This document shows, piece by piece, positions 1 through 8,129 of a DNA stretch of 34,499 bases. Both the position numbers and the translations under genes were made by a program. Source of the DNA: an uncultured bacterium (GTDB lineage Bacteria > Desulfobacterota > DSM-4660 > Desulfatiglandales > CALKZT01); contig CALKZT010000004.1 in NCBI GenBank assembly GCA_938002815.1, positions 1 to 34,499 on the forward strand, read 5' to 3'. The notes under the pieces were generated by a model. It did no database searches. It had not been told where the DNA came from and saw only the letters and a program-made list of their open reading frames with translations. The stretch's first letter is position 1, and each line of letters begins with the position of its first letter.

Positions 1-1350
1 AAAGTCCTTGTAGATCCCATTTTTCTCAGGGGTGGTCCAATCCACTATGGGTCTTGTTATAAAATATGCTCCGCCTACCCTGAGCCTCTCTAAAGGCTTA
101 TAATAGAAATAGAGCTTATGGCCTTTCCTGTTGGCACCGTAGAAATCCATGTCTGCCATTGAACCTAAGAGTGCATCCTTCTCTATCCTTGCGTATTTGT
201 ACCCCAGCAGCCAATCATACTTCCCCTTTAACGTTCCTAAGTCAAATCCGATGTAATAGGCACTATCCTGATCTTCTGGGACATTTGAATCGGTATTCCG
301 TATATAATCAAATGTAAGTTTAAGCGGATATGGAAGAGTGTTTAGTGTGAATAAAAGCAATCCTTCCACAAGATTGTAATCGTACATGTATCCATAAACA
401 GTATACGGCTTTGAATTTGCTATAGCAAAAGTATTGCCACCACCATTTTTATACTGAGCTAAATTCAGATATTTTGTGTTAGCCAAATTACTCCAGTCGT
501 ACCAACTAACCGCCATAGTCAAATTAAAGGGCTTAGTTTCGTATCTAACTCCTAACTGCTCTATGAAAAGCCATGCATCATCTGTTTGATCTTTTACCTC
601 ATTTACCGACATCTGCCCGAGCTGCACAAAGGGAATTAGCTTTCCAAAGCCCTTGTATTCGTATTTTTCATAGAAACCCTCTGGATTTACATCAGGATCC
701 CACATTATGTCAGTGTGTAAAAATGTATTTTTGAACTTTCCTCCTACTAACTCGAGGCCTTCTAACCACTTGGGTCTATACACTCCATAGGCCCTGTGTA
801 TATATATACCCTTATCATTAAAATCGTCCGTAAAGGTCTGGTTTGTGGTTGTAGCCTCTCTATTTGTGTCCTGATTACTTGAGAGCATAAAATGAGCTGA
901 AAGCTCATCACTTATATTACCGTCAAAAAATAGCCTAGCCCTTAATCTGAACTGATCCCTATCTGGTTTCTCTAAGCCTCTGCCGTCTTCCCGATTGTGT
1001 ATCCCCTCGTATCTAAGCCTCAGATCCCCAGAAACCTTGCTCTGCTTAATCCATTTGGGGAGCCATTCTTTCACCTTTTTTACCTCCTCTGAGGCCACCT
1101 CTTTTGCTTCAGTCTTTGCTACCTCCTTGGCCTTTTGGGTCTGGGAGGTGAGATTATCCTCCTGCTCTTGGAGTTTCTTTTTGAGTTCCTGGATCTCCTG
1201 CTGCTGCCTTTGAACCATCTCTTCCAAAGTCTTAAGACGCGATATCAATTCCTCTTTTGTGGGCTGCGCAGCCACATTAATGGCCTGTGCCATTAGGCAT
1301 GAGAAAAAAACTAAGATCATAAAGAGAGCTCTCCTCAAAGAGTTTTTCAT
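1..1350 (-). CDS. Putative outer-membrane porin (Porin_5-like), 3' end beyond window
   Basis: The reading frame is open for 450 codons from ATG at 1350 to the left edge, so the C-terminus is missing. The N-terminus is a signal peptide (basic MKNSLRR, then a hydrophobic stretch to about residue 22, likely cut near AQA23 or VAA28). Residues 32-75 are rich in Glu, Gln and Lys and look like a coiled coil. From about residue 105 (KVSGDLRLRYEG) the protein alternates aromatic and polar residues as in outer-membrane beta strands. This layout matches the putative porins of family PF16930, which form channels for small solutes; the substrate cannot be read from sequence. GGGAGG lies just upstream of the start. 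Family assignment is from memory of the pattern, so the exact family is less sure than the porin call. Confidence 0.8.
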   Translation of the reverse strand, partial: MKNSLRRALFMILVFFSCLMAQAINVAAQPTKEELISRLKTLEEMVQRQQQEIQELKKKLQEQEDNLTSQTQKAKEVAKTEAKEVASEEVKKVKEWLPKWIKQSKVSGDLRLRYEGIHNREDGRGLEKPDRDQFRLRARLFFDGNISDELSAHFMLSSNQDTNREATTTNQTFTDDFNDKGIYIHRAYGVYRPKWLEGLELVGGKFKNTFLHTDIMWDPDVNPEGFYEKYEYKGFGKLIPFVQLGQMSVNEVKDQTDDAWLFIEQLGVRYETKPFNLTMAVSWYDWSNLANTKYLNLAQYKNGGGNTFAIANSKPYTVYGYMYDYNLVEGLLLFTLNTLPYPLKLTFDYIRNTDSNVPEDQDSAYYIGFDLGTLKGKYDWLLGYKYARIEKDALLGSMADMDFYGANRKGHKLYFYYKPLERLRVGGAYFITRPIVDWTTPEKNGIYKDF

Positions 1351-1782
1351 CTAAATCCTCCCATATAAATGGATTCGAATTCCCACAAACTATTAGCAAT
1401 TAGTGTGCCCGGTGATATTCTAAACCACCTAAATGGTCTCCATATCCCCAGATGGAGTCAAAAGAGAAACCCTAAGCTCATAAGAGTTGTGGAGGATATG
1501 GATTTTACGAAGGCCTATATAAGGAGAACAAAAATAGATATATCCTCAAAGTTTTTATGAGCTTGAAGTCAGGGCAAGGGAGAAGCTCGAAAGGGCAGGA
1601 AACTTTTTGGCCACAGCCCCTTTAGAAAGAACTGATAAGGGGCTCTGCCCAATCCGTGAGGCATATGCGTCAGAGCTATGGTGAAAGGGGTCGGTTGCCT
1701 CCAGATATTTGGGTGAGCATGTCCTATTGCAAAACCAGAGCTCATGTCATAGCTTTTTACGAGCTGTAAAGGGGGTCTTAGG
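1351..1782. other. 432-base spacer between divergent porin and DUF3786 genes
   Basis: This spacer must hold the porin promoter (- strand) and the promoter of the operon starting at 1783 (+ strand). I see no convincing -35/-10 pair for either. Its right half holds coding-like but frame-broken sequence, listed separately. A 63-codon open frame at 1369-1560 (+) has no good ribosome site and no recognisable similarity, so I did not call it as a gene. Confidence 0.5.
1541..1769 (+). pseudogene. Possible frame-broken small gene upstream of DUF3786 gene
   Basis: Two adjoining frames read like protein. The frame at 1541-1684 gives YELEVRAREKLERAGNFLA and then a segment ending IREAYASELW before a stop. 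The frame at 1665-1769 gives ERGRLPPDIWVSMSYCKTRA and ends at TAA 1767-1769, 13 bases before the next start. Both use the AGG/AAG/GAG-rich codons of the neighbours, and the switch falls near 1675-1682. No single frame joins them and no clear start codon was found. Either a small gene has decayed here, there is a sequence error, or the resemblance is chance. I recognise no family. Confidence 0.22.
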
Positions 1783-2376
1783 ATGGCATTGAGGGAAGTC
1801 ATACAGGATTATTTGGGATTAGCCTTTTCGGCTGATCTATCCCAAATAGCTAGGTGTACCTGCGCAGAGATTGGGGTGGATTCCTTGAGGCTTGAGGCCT
1901 TTGGGTCTCTTTGGGATGTGAGGAGGGATGGCGTGTACTTAGGAGGGACCTTGGAGGAAGGGCCGAAGGGCGTCTTGATAAGTATGTACCTGAGTCGCCT
2001 ATCAGAGATGGATATGAAACTCTTGCCCTTCAAATCCTTCAAGGAGTTACCAAACAGCATGCCTTACCAGGATGCCTTTAAGGCAAGGGCAGAGATGATA
2101 TTGGTGCCCCATATCTTTAAGATTATGAAGAACTTCGACAAGATCCTTGAGAGGCTTAAAGGTGAGGATGCCAAAGGACTGCTAAACGGGGATATCTCAT
2201 TTATTGTGAGGCCATTCCCTAAGATAGCTCTGGCCTATATATTTTATCTGCCCGATGAAGATTTTCCTGCCTCGGCGACCTGCCTGTTTTCCAATAATGC
2301 CCATCAATTTATGAGTACAGACGGTCTTGCTGACACAGCTGAGCAGACTTCAAAGGTAATTATATCCATGCTGTGA
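1783..2376 (+). CDS. DUF3786 domain protein
   Basis: This 197-residue protein starts at ATG 1783 after a GGGGG-containing ribosome site. It resembles the DUF3786 family (PF12654) of anaerobes: a central FKSFKELPNS segment, then DISFIVRPFPKIALAYIFY and the closing part with FSNNAHQFMSTDGLAD. In this family the middle FPKI/P and 'WxxDEEFP'-type stretch is typical; here it reads LPDEDFP. The family has no established function. There is no signal peptide or membrane segment, so it is probably cytoplasmic. Its stop overlaps the start region of the next gene, so the two are probably co-transcribed. The assignment rests on remembered motif patterns. Confidence 0.7.
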   Translation: MALREVIQDYLGLAFSADLSQIARCTCAEIGVDSLRLEAFGSLWDVRRDGVYLGGTLEEGPKGVLISMYLSRLSEMDMKLLPFKSFKELPNSMPYQDAFKARAEMILVPHIFKIMKNFDKILERLKGEDAKGLLNGDISFIVRPFPKIALAYIFYLPDEDFPASATCLFSNNAHQFMSTDGLADTAEQTSKVIISML

Positions 2377-2405
2377 AGGGGGTGTCTATTTTGGGAGAGG
2401 AGCCA

Positions 2406-2783
2406 ATGGCCAAAATCCCTTTGGATGAGAATATCACTGTCCAGCTATGGGACAAAAGCAGGATCTTGGCAGGGGACAGATACTACATCTGCCTGGAGGC
2501 GAGGGCGGAGATCCCCTATTCCCTGGAGGACTTGGATGGAATGGCGGATAAGGAAAAGGCCTACCAGGTGTTAAGAGAGCTCTATGGAGAAAAAATCCCC
2601 TATGTCTATGTCCAAGAGAGGCATTTTATAGATAAGGGAGCGAAGGAAGATGTCATGAAGGGATTTTTGGAGAATTTCTATAAAAACAAATTGCCCTATC
2701 TCAGAAACCCCCATTTTCGAAAAAGATCTATACAGGCCAAGGTGAGGGAGCTCAGACAAAAAAGACCCCAGTTGTTCTTATAA
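2406..2783 (+). CDS. Small hypothetical protein
   Basis: I do not recognise this protein. From ATG 2406 it has 125 residues. I chose this start because GGGAGAGGAG lies directly upstream; an in-frame GTG at 2373, overlapping the previous stop, would add 11 residues. It begins MAKIPLDENITVQLWDKSR, has an acidic centre (YSLEDLDGMADKEK) and a strongly basic tail (RKRSIQAKVRELRQKRPQLF). It has no membrane segment and no cysteine pairs. It follows the DUF3786 gene closely and is likely translated with it. The basic tail could bind nucleic acid or ribosomes, but that is only a guess. Confidence 0.65.
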   Translation: MAKIPLDENITVQLWDKSRILAGDRYYICLEARAEIPYSLEDLDGMADKEKAYQVLRELYGEKIPYVYVQERHFIDKGAKEDVMKGFLENFYKNKLPYLRNPHFRKRSIQAKVRELRQKRPQLFL

Positions 2784-2813
2784 GCCAATCTAATGGGGGC
2801 AGCTCATATCTTC

Positions 2814-2829
2814 ACCCAAATTTTTGGGT
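2814..2829. repeat. Inverted repeat between hypothetical gene and PiT gene
   Basis: ACCCAAA, two T, TTTGGGT form a perfect 7-base inverted repeat in the 101-base gap after the gene ending at 2783. No T-run follows, so it is not a standard intrinsic terminator. It may reduce read-through or act in the phosphate transporter mRNA leader. Confidence 0.35.
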
Positions 2830-2884
2830 TGAATTCCTTTCTCCTAATGTGTAAAAGGCCTTGGGTTTCTGGAGATTCAGGGAG

Positions 2885-4153
2885 ATGGAATACCTCATAG
2901 CGGGGAAATTACACTATTTTCTTCTGGCCTTTTCTGGGTTCATAAGCCTCTACCTGGCCATTAACATAGGGGGTAATGACCTTGCCAATGCCATGGGCAC
3001 CTCTGTGGGATCTGGTGCCTTAACGTTAAAGAAGGCAGTACTGCTATCCGTTCTCTTTAACTTCCTTGGTGCAGTCTTAGCAGGTGGGCACGTTACAGAC
3101 ACCATTCGAAAGGGTATAGTGGATCCAAATCTACTTGCATCCATGCCAGATCGTTTTGTCTTAGGTATGCTATCTGCCCTCATTTCCAGCAGTGTATGGA
3201 TTCATCTGGCCTCTCATTTTGGACTCCCTGTTAGTACCACCCATTCCATTGTGGGGGCAGTTGTGGGTTTTGGGATCATAGCAGTAGGTCCCAAATCTAT
3301 AAGCTGGGGAAAACTTATAGGTATCGTGATGAGCTGGATTGTCTCCCCTGTGACAGGTGCATTGGTGGGAGGCTTCATGTACTGGGCAGTAAAAAGACTG
3401 GTACTCAGTTCTGACGAGGCCTTTAAGGCAGCAAAGTTCTATGCCCCCTTTTTCTTTGGATTGGTCCTGTGGGTTGTCTCCTTTTCTGTTTTCTTTGAGG
3501 GATTAAAGACGATTGATCTAAGGCTTACACTTGGCCAGACCTGGATACTTTCCCTTTTCTTAGGACTTTTGGCCTATTTCACAGGTTACACCTATATCAG
3601 AAGGAGATCCCACAAAACGGACTCCTGGTTTTCCTCTGAAGACTCCAAATATGTGGATAAGCTTTTTGGATATCTCCAAATAATTACAGCCTGCTATGTG
3701 GCCTTTGCCCATGGATCAAACGATGTGGCCAATGCGGTAGGACCTTTCGCGGCAATTTACTCCACTTTGAGCACGGGAAGTGTTTCAGGAAAGGTGGAGG
3801 TGGATCTCTGGATGCTTATGGTGGGCGGGCTTGCCATAGGCTTTGGACTCACTTCCTTTGGGGTAAAAGTGATGGACACAATAGGCAAAAGGATCACAGA
3901 GGTAACAAAGGTGAGGGGCTTTTGTGCCGAATTTGGAGCAGCCACCACCATTTTGATCTGCTCAAGGCTCGGCTTGCCCATAAGCACTACTCATGTCTTG
4001 GTGGGATCTGTGATAGGCGTTGGTTTTATGAGGGGAATGAGCGCCCTCGACACAAGGGTCATCCTGAATATAATCTCTTCGTGGTTTTTAACAATTCCTT
4101 TTACCTCTATTCTTTCCTTGCTAATATACTGGGTTTTGACGAAACTTATCTAG
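2885..4153 (+). CDS. pit: PiT-family inorganic phosphate transporter
   Basis: This is a low-affinity phosphate permease of the PiT (PF01384) family, driven by cation symport across the inner membrane. From ATG 2885 it has 422 residues, nearly all hydrophobic helices. The two signature repeats are plain: GGNDLANAMGTS at 29-40 and HGSNDVANAVGP at 276-287, one in each half, as expected from the family's internal duplication. Each is followed later by a PxSTTH motif (LPVSTTHS and LPISTTHV). A TTG at 2861 would add eight residues; I prefer 2885, with GGAG ten bases upstream. The DUF47 protein that follows within 20 bases is the usual partner. Confidence 0.93.
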   Translation: MEYLIAGKLHYFLLAFSGFISLYLAINIGGNDLANAMGTSVGSGALTLKKAVLLSVLFNFLGAVLAGGHVTDTIRKGIVDPNLLASMPDRFVLGMLSALISSSVWIHLASHFGLPVSTTHSIVGAVVGFGIIAVGPKSISWGKLIGIVMSWIVSPVTGALVGGFMYWAVKRLVLSSDEAFKAAKFYAPFFFGLVLWVVSFSVFFEGLKTIDLRLTLGQTWILSLFLGLLAYFTGYTYIRRRSHKTDSWFSSEDSKYVDKLFGYLQIITACYVAFAHGSNDVANAVGPFAAIYSTLSTGSVSGKVEVDLWMLMVGGLAIGFGLTSFGVKVMDTIGKRITEVTKVRGFCAEFGAATTILICSRLGLPISTTHVLVGSVIGVGFMRGMSALDTRVILNIISSWFLTIPFTSILSLLIYWVLTKLI

Positions 4154-4172
4154 AATTCAATGGGAGGCGGGC

Positions 4173-4838
4173 ATGAGGACCAAGTTCATGTTCCTTTTTT
4201 TTAAATCTCCTTTTGAAAATTTGAGGAGACACGCAGAGGTTGTGGTAAGCTGCTCCAGCCTCTTTGAGGAGGCATTCAATGCACATTTAAGGGGAGATTT
4301 TTTAACCTTTGAGGCCCTAACCGACAAGGTGGCTGAACTCGAATCAAAGGCCGATGCAATCAAAAGAAACATAAGGGGTCATATGCCAAAGGGGGTCCTC
4401 ATGCCTGTGGATAAATTCCAGTTCTTTATGTACCTTAGGGAACAGGATAAGGTGCTGGATTCCATAGAAGCGGCCCTTTTCTGGCTCAGCTATAGAAATG
4501 TGAAAATAGAGAGTCAATTTGCAGAGGACTTTGAGTTTCTGGTGCGGCTCACCAAAAAGGCCATAGATTTGATGCTTCCGATGATGGATCTTGCGGTGGA
4601 TTATTTCAAGACGGGCCTAAAAGAACCACGGACAAAACTAAAGTCCATAATAAGGGATATAAGACAGGTTGAGCACGAAGTAGATCAGTTAGAAAGGGAA
4701 CTTATAAAAGGGATCTTTCAGTCAGGGGGGGATCCCGTCTATCTCTTTCACATGATCCGCCTCATAGAGACCATTAGCTCTATTACGGATCATGCACAGA
4801 ATGCAAGTGATATGATGAGGGCCATGATTGCTGAGTAA
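4173..4838 (+). CDS. DUF47 family PhoU-like Pit accessory protein
   Basis: This 221-residue all-helical protein matches the DUF47/TIGR00153 family, distant relatives of PhoU that are encoded next to PiT permeases and are thought to modulate phosphate uptake. Typical marks are the N-terminal SPFENLRRHAE, a long helix with KVAELESKADAIKRNIRGH, the DKFQFFMYLREQDKVLDSIE stretch, and the tail ETISSITDHAQNASDMM. It has no membrane segment and should act at the cytoplasmic face of the permease. It starts at ATG 4173 after GGGAGGCGGGC, 19 bases behind the permease stop. It overlaps the tmk start by 11 bases. Confidence 0.9.
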   Translation: MRTKFMFLFFKSPFENLRRHAEVVVSCSSLFEEAFNAHLRGDFLTFEALTDKVAELESKADAIKRNIRGHMPKGVLMPVDKFQFFMYLREQDKVLDSIEAALFWLSYRNVKIESQFAEDFEFLVRLTKKAIDLMLPMMDLAVDYFKTGLKEPRTKLKSIIRDIRQVEHEVDQLERELIKGIFQSGGDPVYLFHMIRLIETISSITDHAQNASDMMRAMIAE

Positions 4839-5487
4839 GAGAGTTAATCTATTTGTCAGTTTTGAAGGGATCGAAGGAAGCGGAAAGACAACCCAGGCCA
4901 GGATGCTTTTTGAACTCCTCAAAGCCAAAGGCATACCGTGTGTTCTCACAAGGGAACCTGGTGGCACTCGCATCGGGGAGCAGATTCGAGAGATCCTTTT
5001 ATGCAAGAAAAACAGCTCATTGGTGCCCCTGGCCGAACTTTTCCTCTATGAAGCAGATAGGGCTCAGCACTTTGAAGAGGTGATCAGACCCTCGTTGCTC
5101 AAGGGTATGTGGGTGATTTCAGATCGCTGTTTTGATGCCACTTTGGCCTATCAAGGGACAGGAAGAGGTCTTGATTGGGATCTCCTAAGGGGCCTGAATC
5201 AGCTGGCCTCCAATGGGCTTATGCCGGACATCACGTTTCTGATCGATTGTCCTCCTCAAATAGGCCTAAAGAGGGCAAAGGATCGCGCAGAGACCCAGTT
5301 GGCTGGTGGGGGGCTTGATAGGTTTGAAAGGGAGGGGTTGGGCTTCCATCAAAGGGTCAGGGAGGCTTACATTAACCTTGCAAAAGGGGAAAAAAGGTTT
5401 TGTATACTGGATGGGCTCAAGGATCCTTCTACCTTACATAGGAAGATAGTCCAAGAAATTAGGGGGAGATTTGATATTGGGCTTTGA
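4828..5487 (+). CDS. tmk: Thymidylate kinase
   Basis: It phosphorylates dTMP to dTDP with ATP in the cytoplasm, an essential step of dTTP supply. The 219-residue length is normal. The P-loop GIEGSGKT is at 14-21, the REPGGTRIGEQIRE dTMP-binding segment at about 42-55, and the DRX motif reads SDRCFDATLAYQG near 98-110, with Cys in place of the more usual Tyr/His. The LID region around DRAETQLAGGGLDRFE carries the mobile arginines. The start is a TTG at 4828, inside the end of the DUF47 gene, with GAGGG upstream; no ATG or GTG fits better. It overlaps holB by 17 bases, the conserved tmk-holB-ricT order. Confidence 0.94.
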   Translation: MLSKRVNLFVSFEGIEGSGKTTQARMLFELLKAKGIPCVLTREPGGTRIGEQIREILLCKKNSSLVPLAELFLYEADRAQHFEEVIRPSLLKGMWVISDRCFDATLAYQGTGRGLDWDLLRGLNQLASNGLMPDITFLIDCPPQIGLKRAKDRAETQLAGGGLDRFEREGLGFHQRVREAYINLAKGEKRFCILDGLKDPSTLHRKIVQEIRGRFDIGL

Positions 5488-6460
5488 GGTGGTCTTGGGT
5501 CAAAGTAGGGTGGTAAAGTACCTAAAAAGGGCGATCCAGAAAAATAGGATTGCCCACGCCTATCTTTTTGTGGGCCCACAGGGGGTGGGTAAGACACTGG
5601 TGGCAAAGCTCTTAGCGGCCCAAGTGATGGGGCATAATTGCAATGGCTGTCTTGTGTGCAGGAGTTGTAAGTCTATACTTTGGGGGAATCACCCAGATCT
5701 CTTGACTGTGACCCCACTAAACAAGGAGGTAACCATAGAACAGATAAGGAGTTTGAGGGAGGAGATACTGAATCCACCCTTTGAATCTCCCACCCGTTTT
5801 ATATTGGTTCAGTATGCCCACAAGATGACCCTTGAGGCTTCCAATGCCTTTTTGAAGGTCCTGGAGGAGCCTAACAAAGGGAATGTGTTCATATTGGAAA
5901 GCCCAGACGAGGGCCTTTTGTTGCCCACAATCGTCTCCAGGTGCGTTAAACTCCAGTTTGGGCCGATTTCTAAGGAAGAGATAGCTTTTTTCCTCAGGGA
6001 AAAGTATGACCTGTTGCCAGATGAGGCCCAAACATTAGCTGCGGTCAGTAACGGGAGTATCAAAAAGGCAGTCCAGTTTATGGAAAAGGGGCTCCTAAAA
6101 AGGAGGGCAGAGATCTTCTATAACCATACAGAGGCCCTCAAAAGGACATTAGGGGAAGGAGCTTTTGGCCCCCATGACATTATAATACCAAAGGATGTGG
6201 ATCCCTCGGATTATCTTTTTCTGCTCCTTACTTGGTACAGGGATCTGATCGCCTCGGCCGTTGGAGTAGAATCCCAACTCTTTTTTCATCAGGACTTTAG
6301 GACTAAACTCAAGGAGCTCTCCAAAGGGGCTCAGTTACATTTAGTCTTATCCATCCCTCTCGAAATAGAGAGGGCAAGGCAGGATATGGGGAAAGAGGCC
6401 AATCTTGGTCTTCTGATGGGTGAGCTTTTCCTGGCTTTTAAAGATGGCTTGGGGATATGA
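5471..6460 (+). CDS. holB: DNA polymerase III delta' subunit
   Basis: Delta' is a fixed subunit of the clamp loader that opens and loads the sliding clamp. The 329-residue protein has a P-loop GPQGVGKT at 35-42, a four-cysteine zinc module at C57, C60, C63 and C66 (CxxCxxCxxC), the SNAFLKVLEEP segment near 124-134, and the SRC motif at 156-158 that supplies the arginine finger. The Walker B stretch reads ILVQYAHKM, without the acidic pair of an active ATPase, as expected for delta'. It starts at TTG 5471, with AGGGGGAGA just before it, inside the end of tmk. A second TTG at 5477 is possible. Confidence 0.92.
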   Translation: MILGFEVVLGQSRVVKYLKRAIQKNRIAHAYLFVGPQGVGKTLVAKLLAAQVMGHNCNGCLVCRSCKSILWGNHPDLLTVTPLNKEVTIEQIRSLREEILNPPFESPTRFILVQYAHKMTLEASNAFLKVLEEPNKGNVFILESPDEGLLLPTIVSRCVKLQFGPISKEEIAFFLREKYDLLPDEAQTLAAVSNGSIKKAVQFMEKGLLKRRAEIFYNHTEALKRTLGEGAFGPHDIIIPKDVDPSDYLFLLLTWYRDLIASAVGVESQLFFHQDFRTKLKELSKGAQLHLVLSIPLEIERARQDMGKEANLGLLMGELFLAFKDGLGI

Positions 6461-6461
6461 G

Positions 6462-7253
6462 ATGTTAAAGGTCGTGCAGGTAAAGCTAAGGCCTGAGTGG
6501 AGTATCAGGAGATACGATGCAGGGGACCTTGTGCTGTCTCCTGGGGACCTGGTCCTTGTGGAATCAGAGGTCAAGGAATCCTTGGGGGTTGTATGTGGGG
6601 AGACAAAAACCATACCTGATTTAGAACTCAAATTTCCTCTCCCAAGGGTAATCAGAAAGGCCACCCCTGAGGAGATATCGGCCTATAGTAGCAGGTTATC
6701 CTTTGAGAGGGAGGTCTATGAATACTGCTACGAGAGGGTAAAGGCCAGGGAGCTGCCCATGAACCTGGTTACAGTAGAAGAGATACCCGAAGAAGAAAAG
6801 ATCATGATCTACTTCACTGCAGAAGGCAGGGTAGACTTTAGGGCCCTCGTAAAGGATTTGGTGAAACGTTTTAGGACCCGTATTGAGATGAGACAGATAG
6901 GTGTCAGGAACCAGGCCAAAATGGTGGGGGGAATAGGGTCCTGCGGAAGAATTATTTGCTGTTGCTCATTTTTGACTAATTTTGAGCCGGTTTCCATAAA
7001 GATGGCAAAAAACCAAGGGCTTCCACTGAACCCCAGCAAGATATCGGGGATGTGTGGAAGGTTGATGTGCTGCTTAGGCTTCGAACAGGAGTTCTATGAG
7101 GAACAAGAAAAACAGTATCCCCCCATTGGCACAAGGGTGACCACAGAAAAGGGAGGGGGAAAGGTAACAAGGATCAACTTTCTAACAAAGAGTATTGGGG
7201 TGCTTTTGGATACGGGAACAGAAACAGAAATAAAGCTTGAGGAGTTGAAATGA
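6462..7253 (+). CDS. ricT: PSP1-domain protein, RicT/YaaT family
   Basis: RicT (YaaT) proteins contain the PSP1 C-terminal domain. In Bacillus, RicT forms an Fe-S-binding complex with RicA and RicF that influences RNA processing; the role in Gram-negatives is not settled. The protein is 263 residues from ATG 6462, one base after the holB stop. I chose this start because [20 protein letters not shown] matches the usual N-terminus; a GTG at 6420 would add 14 unlikely residues. The signature is the Cys-rich core [13 protein letters not shown] followed by [19 protein letters not shown], with seven Cys that could bind Fe-S. Its last four bases (ATGA) overlap glyQ. Confidence 0.92.
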   Translation: MLKVVQVKLRPEWSIRRYDAGDLVLSPGDLVLVESEVKESLGVVCGETKTIPDLELKFPLPRVIRKATPEEISAYSSRLSFEREVYEYCYERVKARELPMNLVTVEEIPEEEKIMIYFTAEGRVDFRALVKDLVKRFRTRIEMRQIGVRNQAKMVGGIGSCGRIICCCSFLTNFEPVSIKMAKNQGLPLNPSKISGMCGRLMCCLGFEQEFYEEQEKQYPPIGTRVTTEKGGGKVTRINFLTKSIGVLLDTGTETEIKLEELK

Positions 7254-8092
7254 ACTTTCAGGACGTGATATTCAACCTTTCTAAATACTGGGCCCAAAAG
7301 GGCTGTGTCCTGGTACAACCCTTTGATATGGAGGTAGGAGCAGGTACTTTCCATCCAGCAACTTTCCTTAAGGTCCTGGGTCCATCCCCCTGGAAGGTGG
7401 CCTATGTACAGCCTTCGAGGAGACCCACAGACGGAAGATATGGTGAAAATCCTAACAGACTTGGACATTATTACCAATACCAGGTGATCCTTAAACCTTC
7501 ACCCCTGGAAGTACAGGAGATCTACATAGGGAGCCTTAGGGAGCTTGGGATAGACCCATCGGAACATGACATCAGGTTTGTTCAAGATGACTGGGAGTCT
7601 CCTACCTTAGGTGCCAGTGGTCTTGGTTGGGAGGTCTGGTTAGACGGTATGGAAATTACCCAGTTTACATATTTTCAACAAGTGGGTGGCATCAGGCTGG
7701 ACCCGGTCTCTGTTGAAATCACATACGGTCTTGAAAGAATCGCAATGTTTTTGCAGGAAAAGGATAACGTATTTGAGCTAGTATGGACAGACGCGGTCAC
7801 CTATGGTGACATTCACAAGGCCTCTGAGTATGAACTTAGCAAGTACAATTTTGAGCTTGCAGATGTAAAGATGCTTCTTGCTGTCTTTGAAATGTTTGAA
7901 AGTGAATCCCTTAGACTAATTAAGCAAGGGCTAACATTACCTGCATATGAATACTGCCTCAAGTGTTCTCACATCTTTAATATTTTGGACGCAAGAGGTT
8001 CCATTAGCGTAGCAGAAAGGGCACAATATATAGAGAGGATAAGGAATCTCGCAAAAAGTTGTGCAAAAACCTATTTAAAACAATCTGAATAA
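7250..8092 (+). CDS. glyQ: Glycyl-tRNA synthetase alpha subunit
   Basis: This is the catalytic subunit of the bacterial alpha2beta2 glycyl-tRNA synthetase, a class II enzyme that charges tRNA-Gly. The 280 residues are close to the usual 290-300. Highly conserved blocks are present: [39 protein letters not shown], and [20 protein letters not shown]. The start ATG at 7250 overlaps the ricT stop in an ATGA. It is followed after 37 bases by glyS. The last 250 bases are clearly richer in A+T than the first half, although the protein is intact. Confidence 0.97.
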   Translation: MNFQDVIFNLSKYWAQKGCVLVQPFDMEVGAGTFHPATFLKVLGPSPWKVAYVQPSRRPTDGRYGENPNRLGHYYQYQVILKPSPLEVQEIYIGSLRELGIDPSEHDIRFVQDDWESPTLGASGLGWEVWLDGMEITQFTYFQQVGGIRLDPVSVEITYGLERIAMFLQEKDNVFELVWTDAVTYGDIHKASEYELSKYNFELADVKMLLAVFEMFESESLRLIKQGLTLPAYEYCLKCSHIFNILDARGSISVAERAQYIERIRNLAKSCAKTYLKQSE

Positions 8093-8129
8093 GAAATACT
8101 CTGAAAAGAGAAAATTCAGGAGGTTAAAG

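Noticed and set aside
95-109. GGCTTATAATAGAAA, repeated at 21457-21471
   Set aside because: The first copy is inside the porin coding sequence and the second near the glnS -10. A shared 15-mer with no third copy noticed is too little to call a repeat family.
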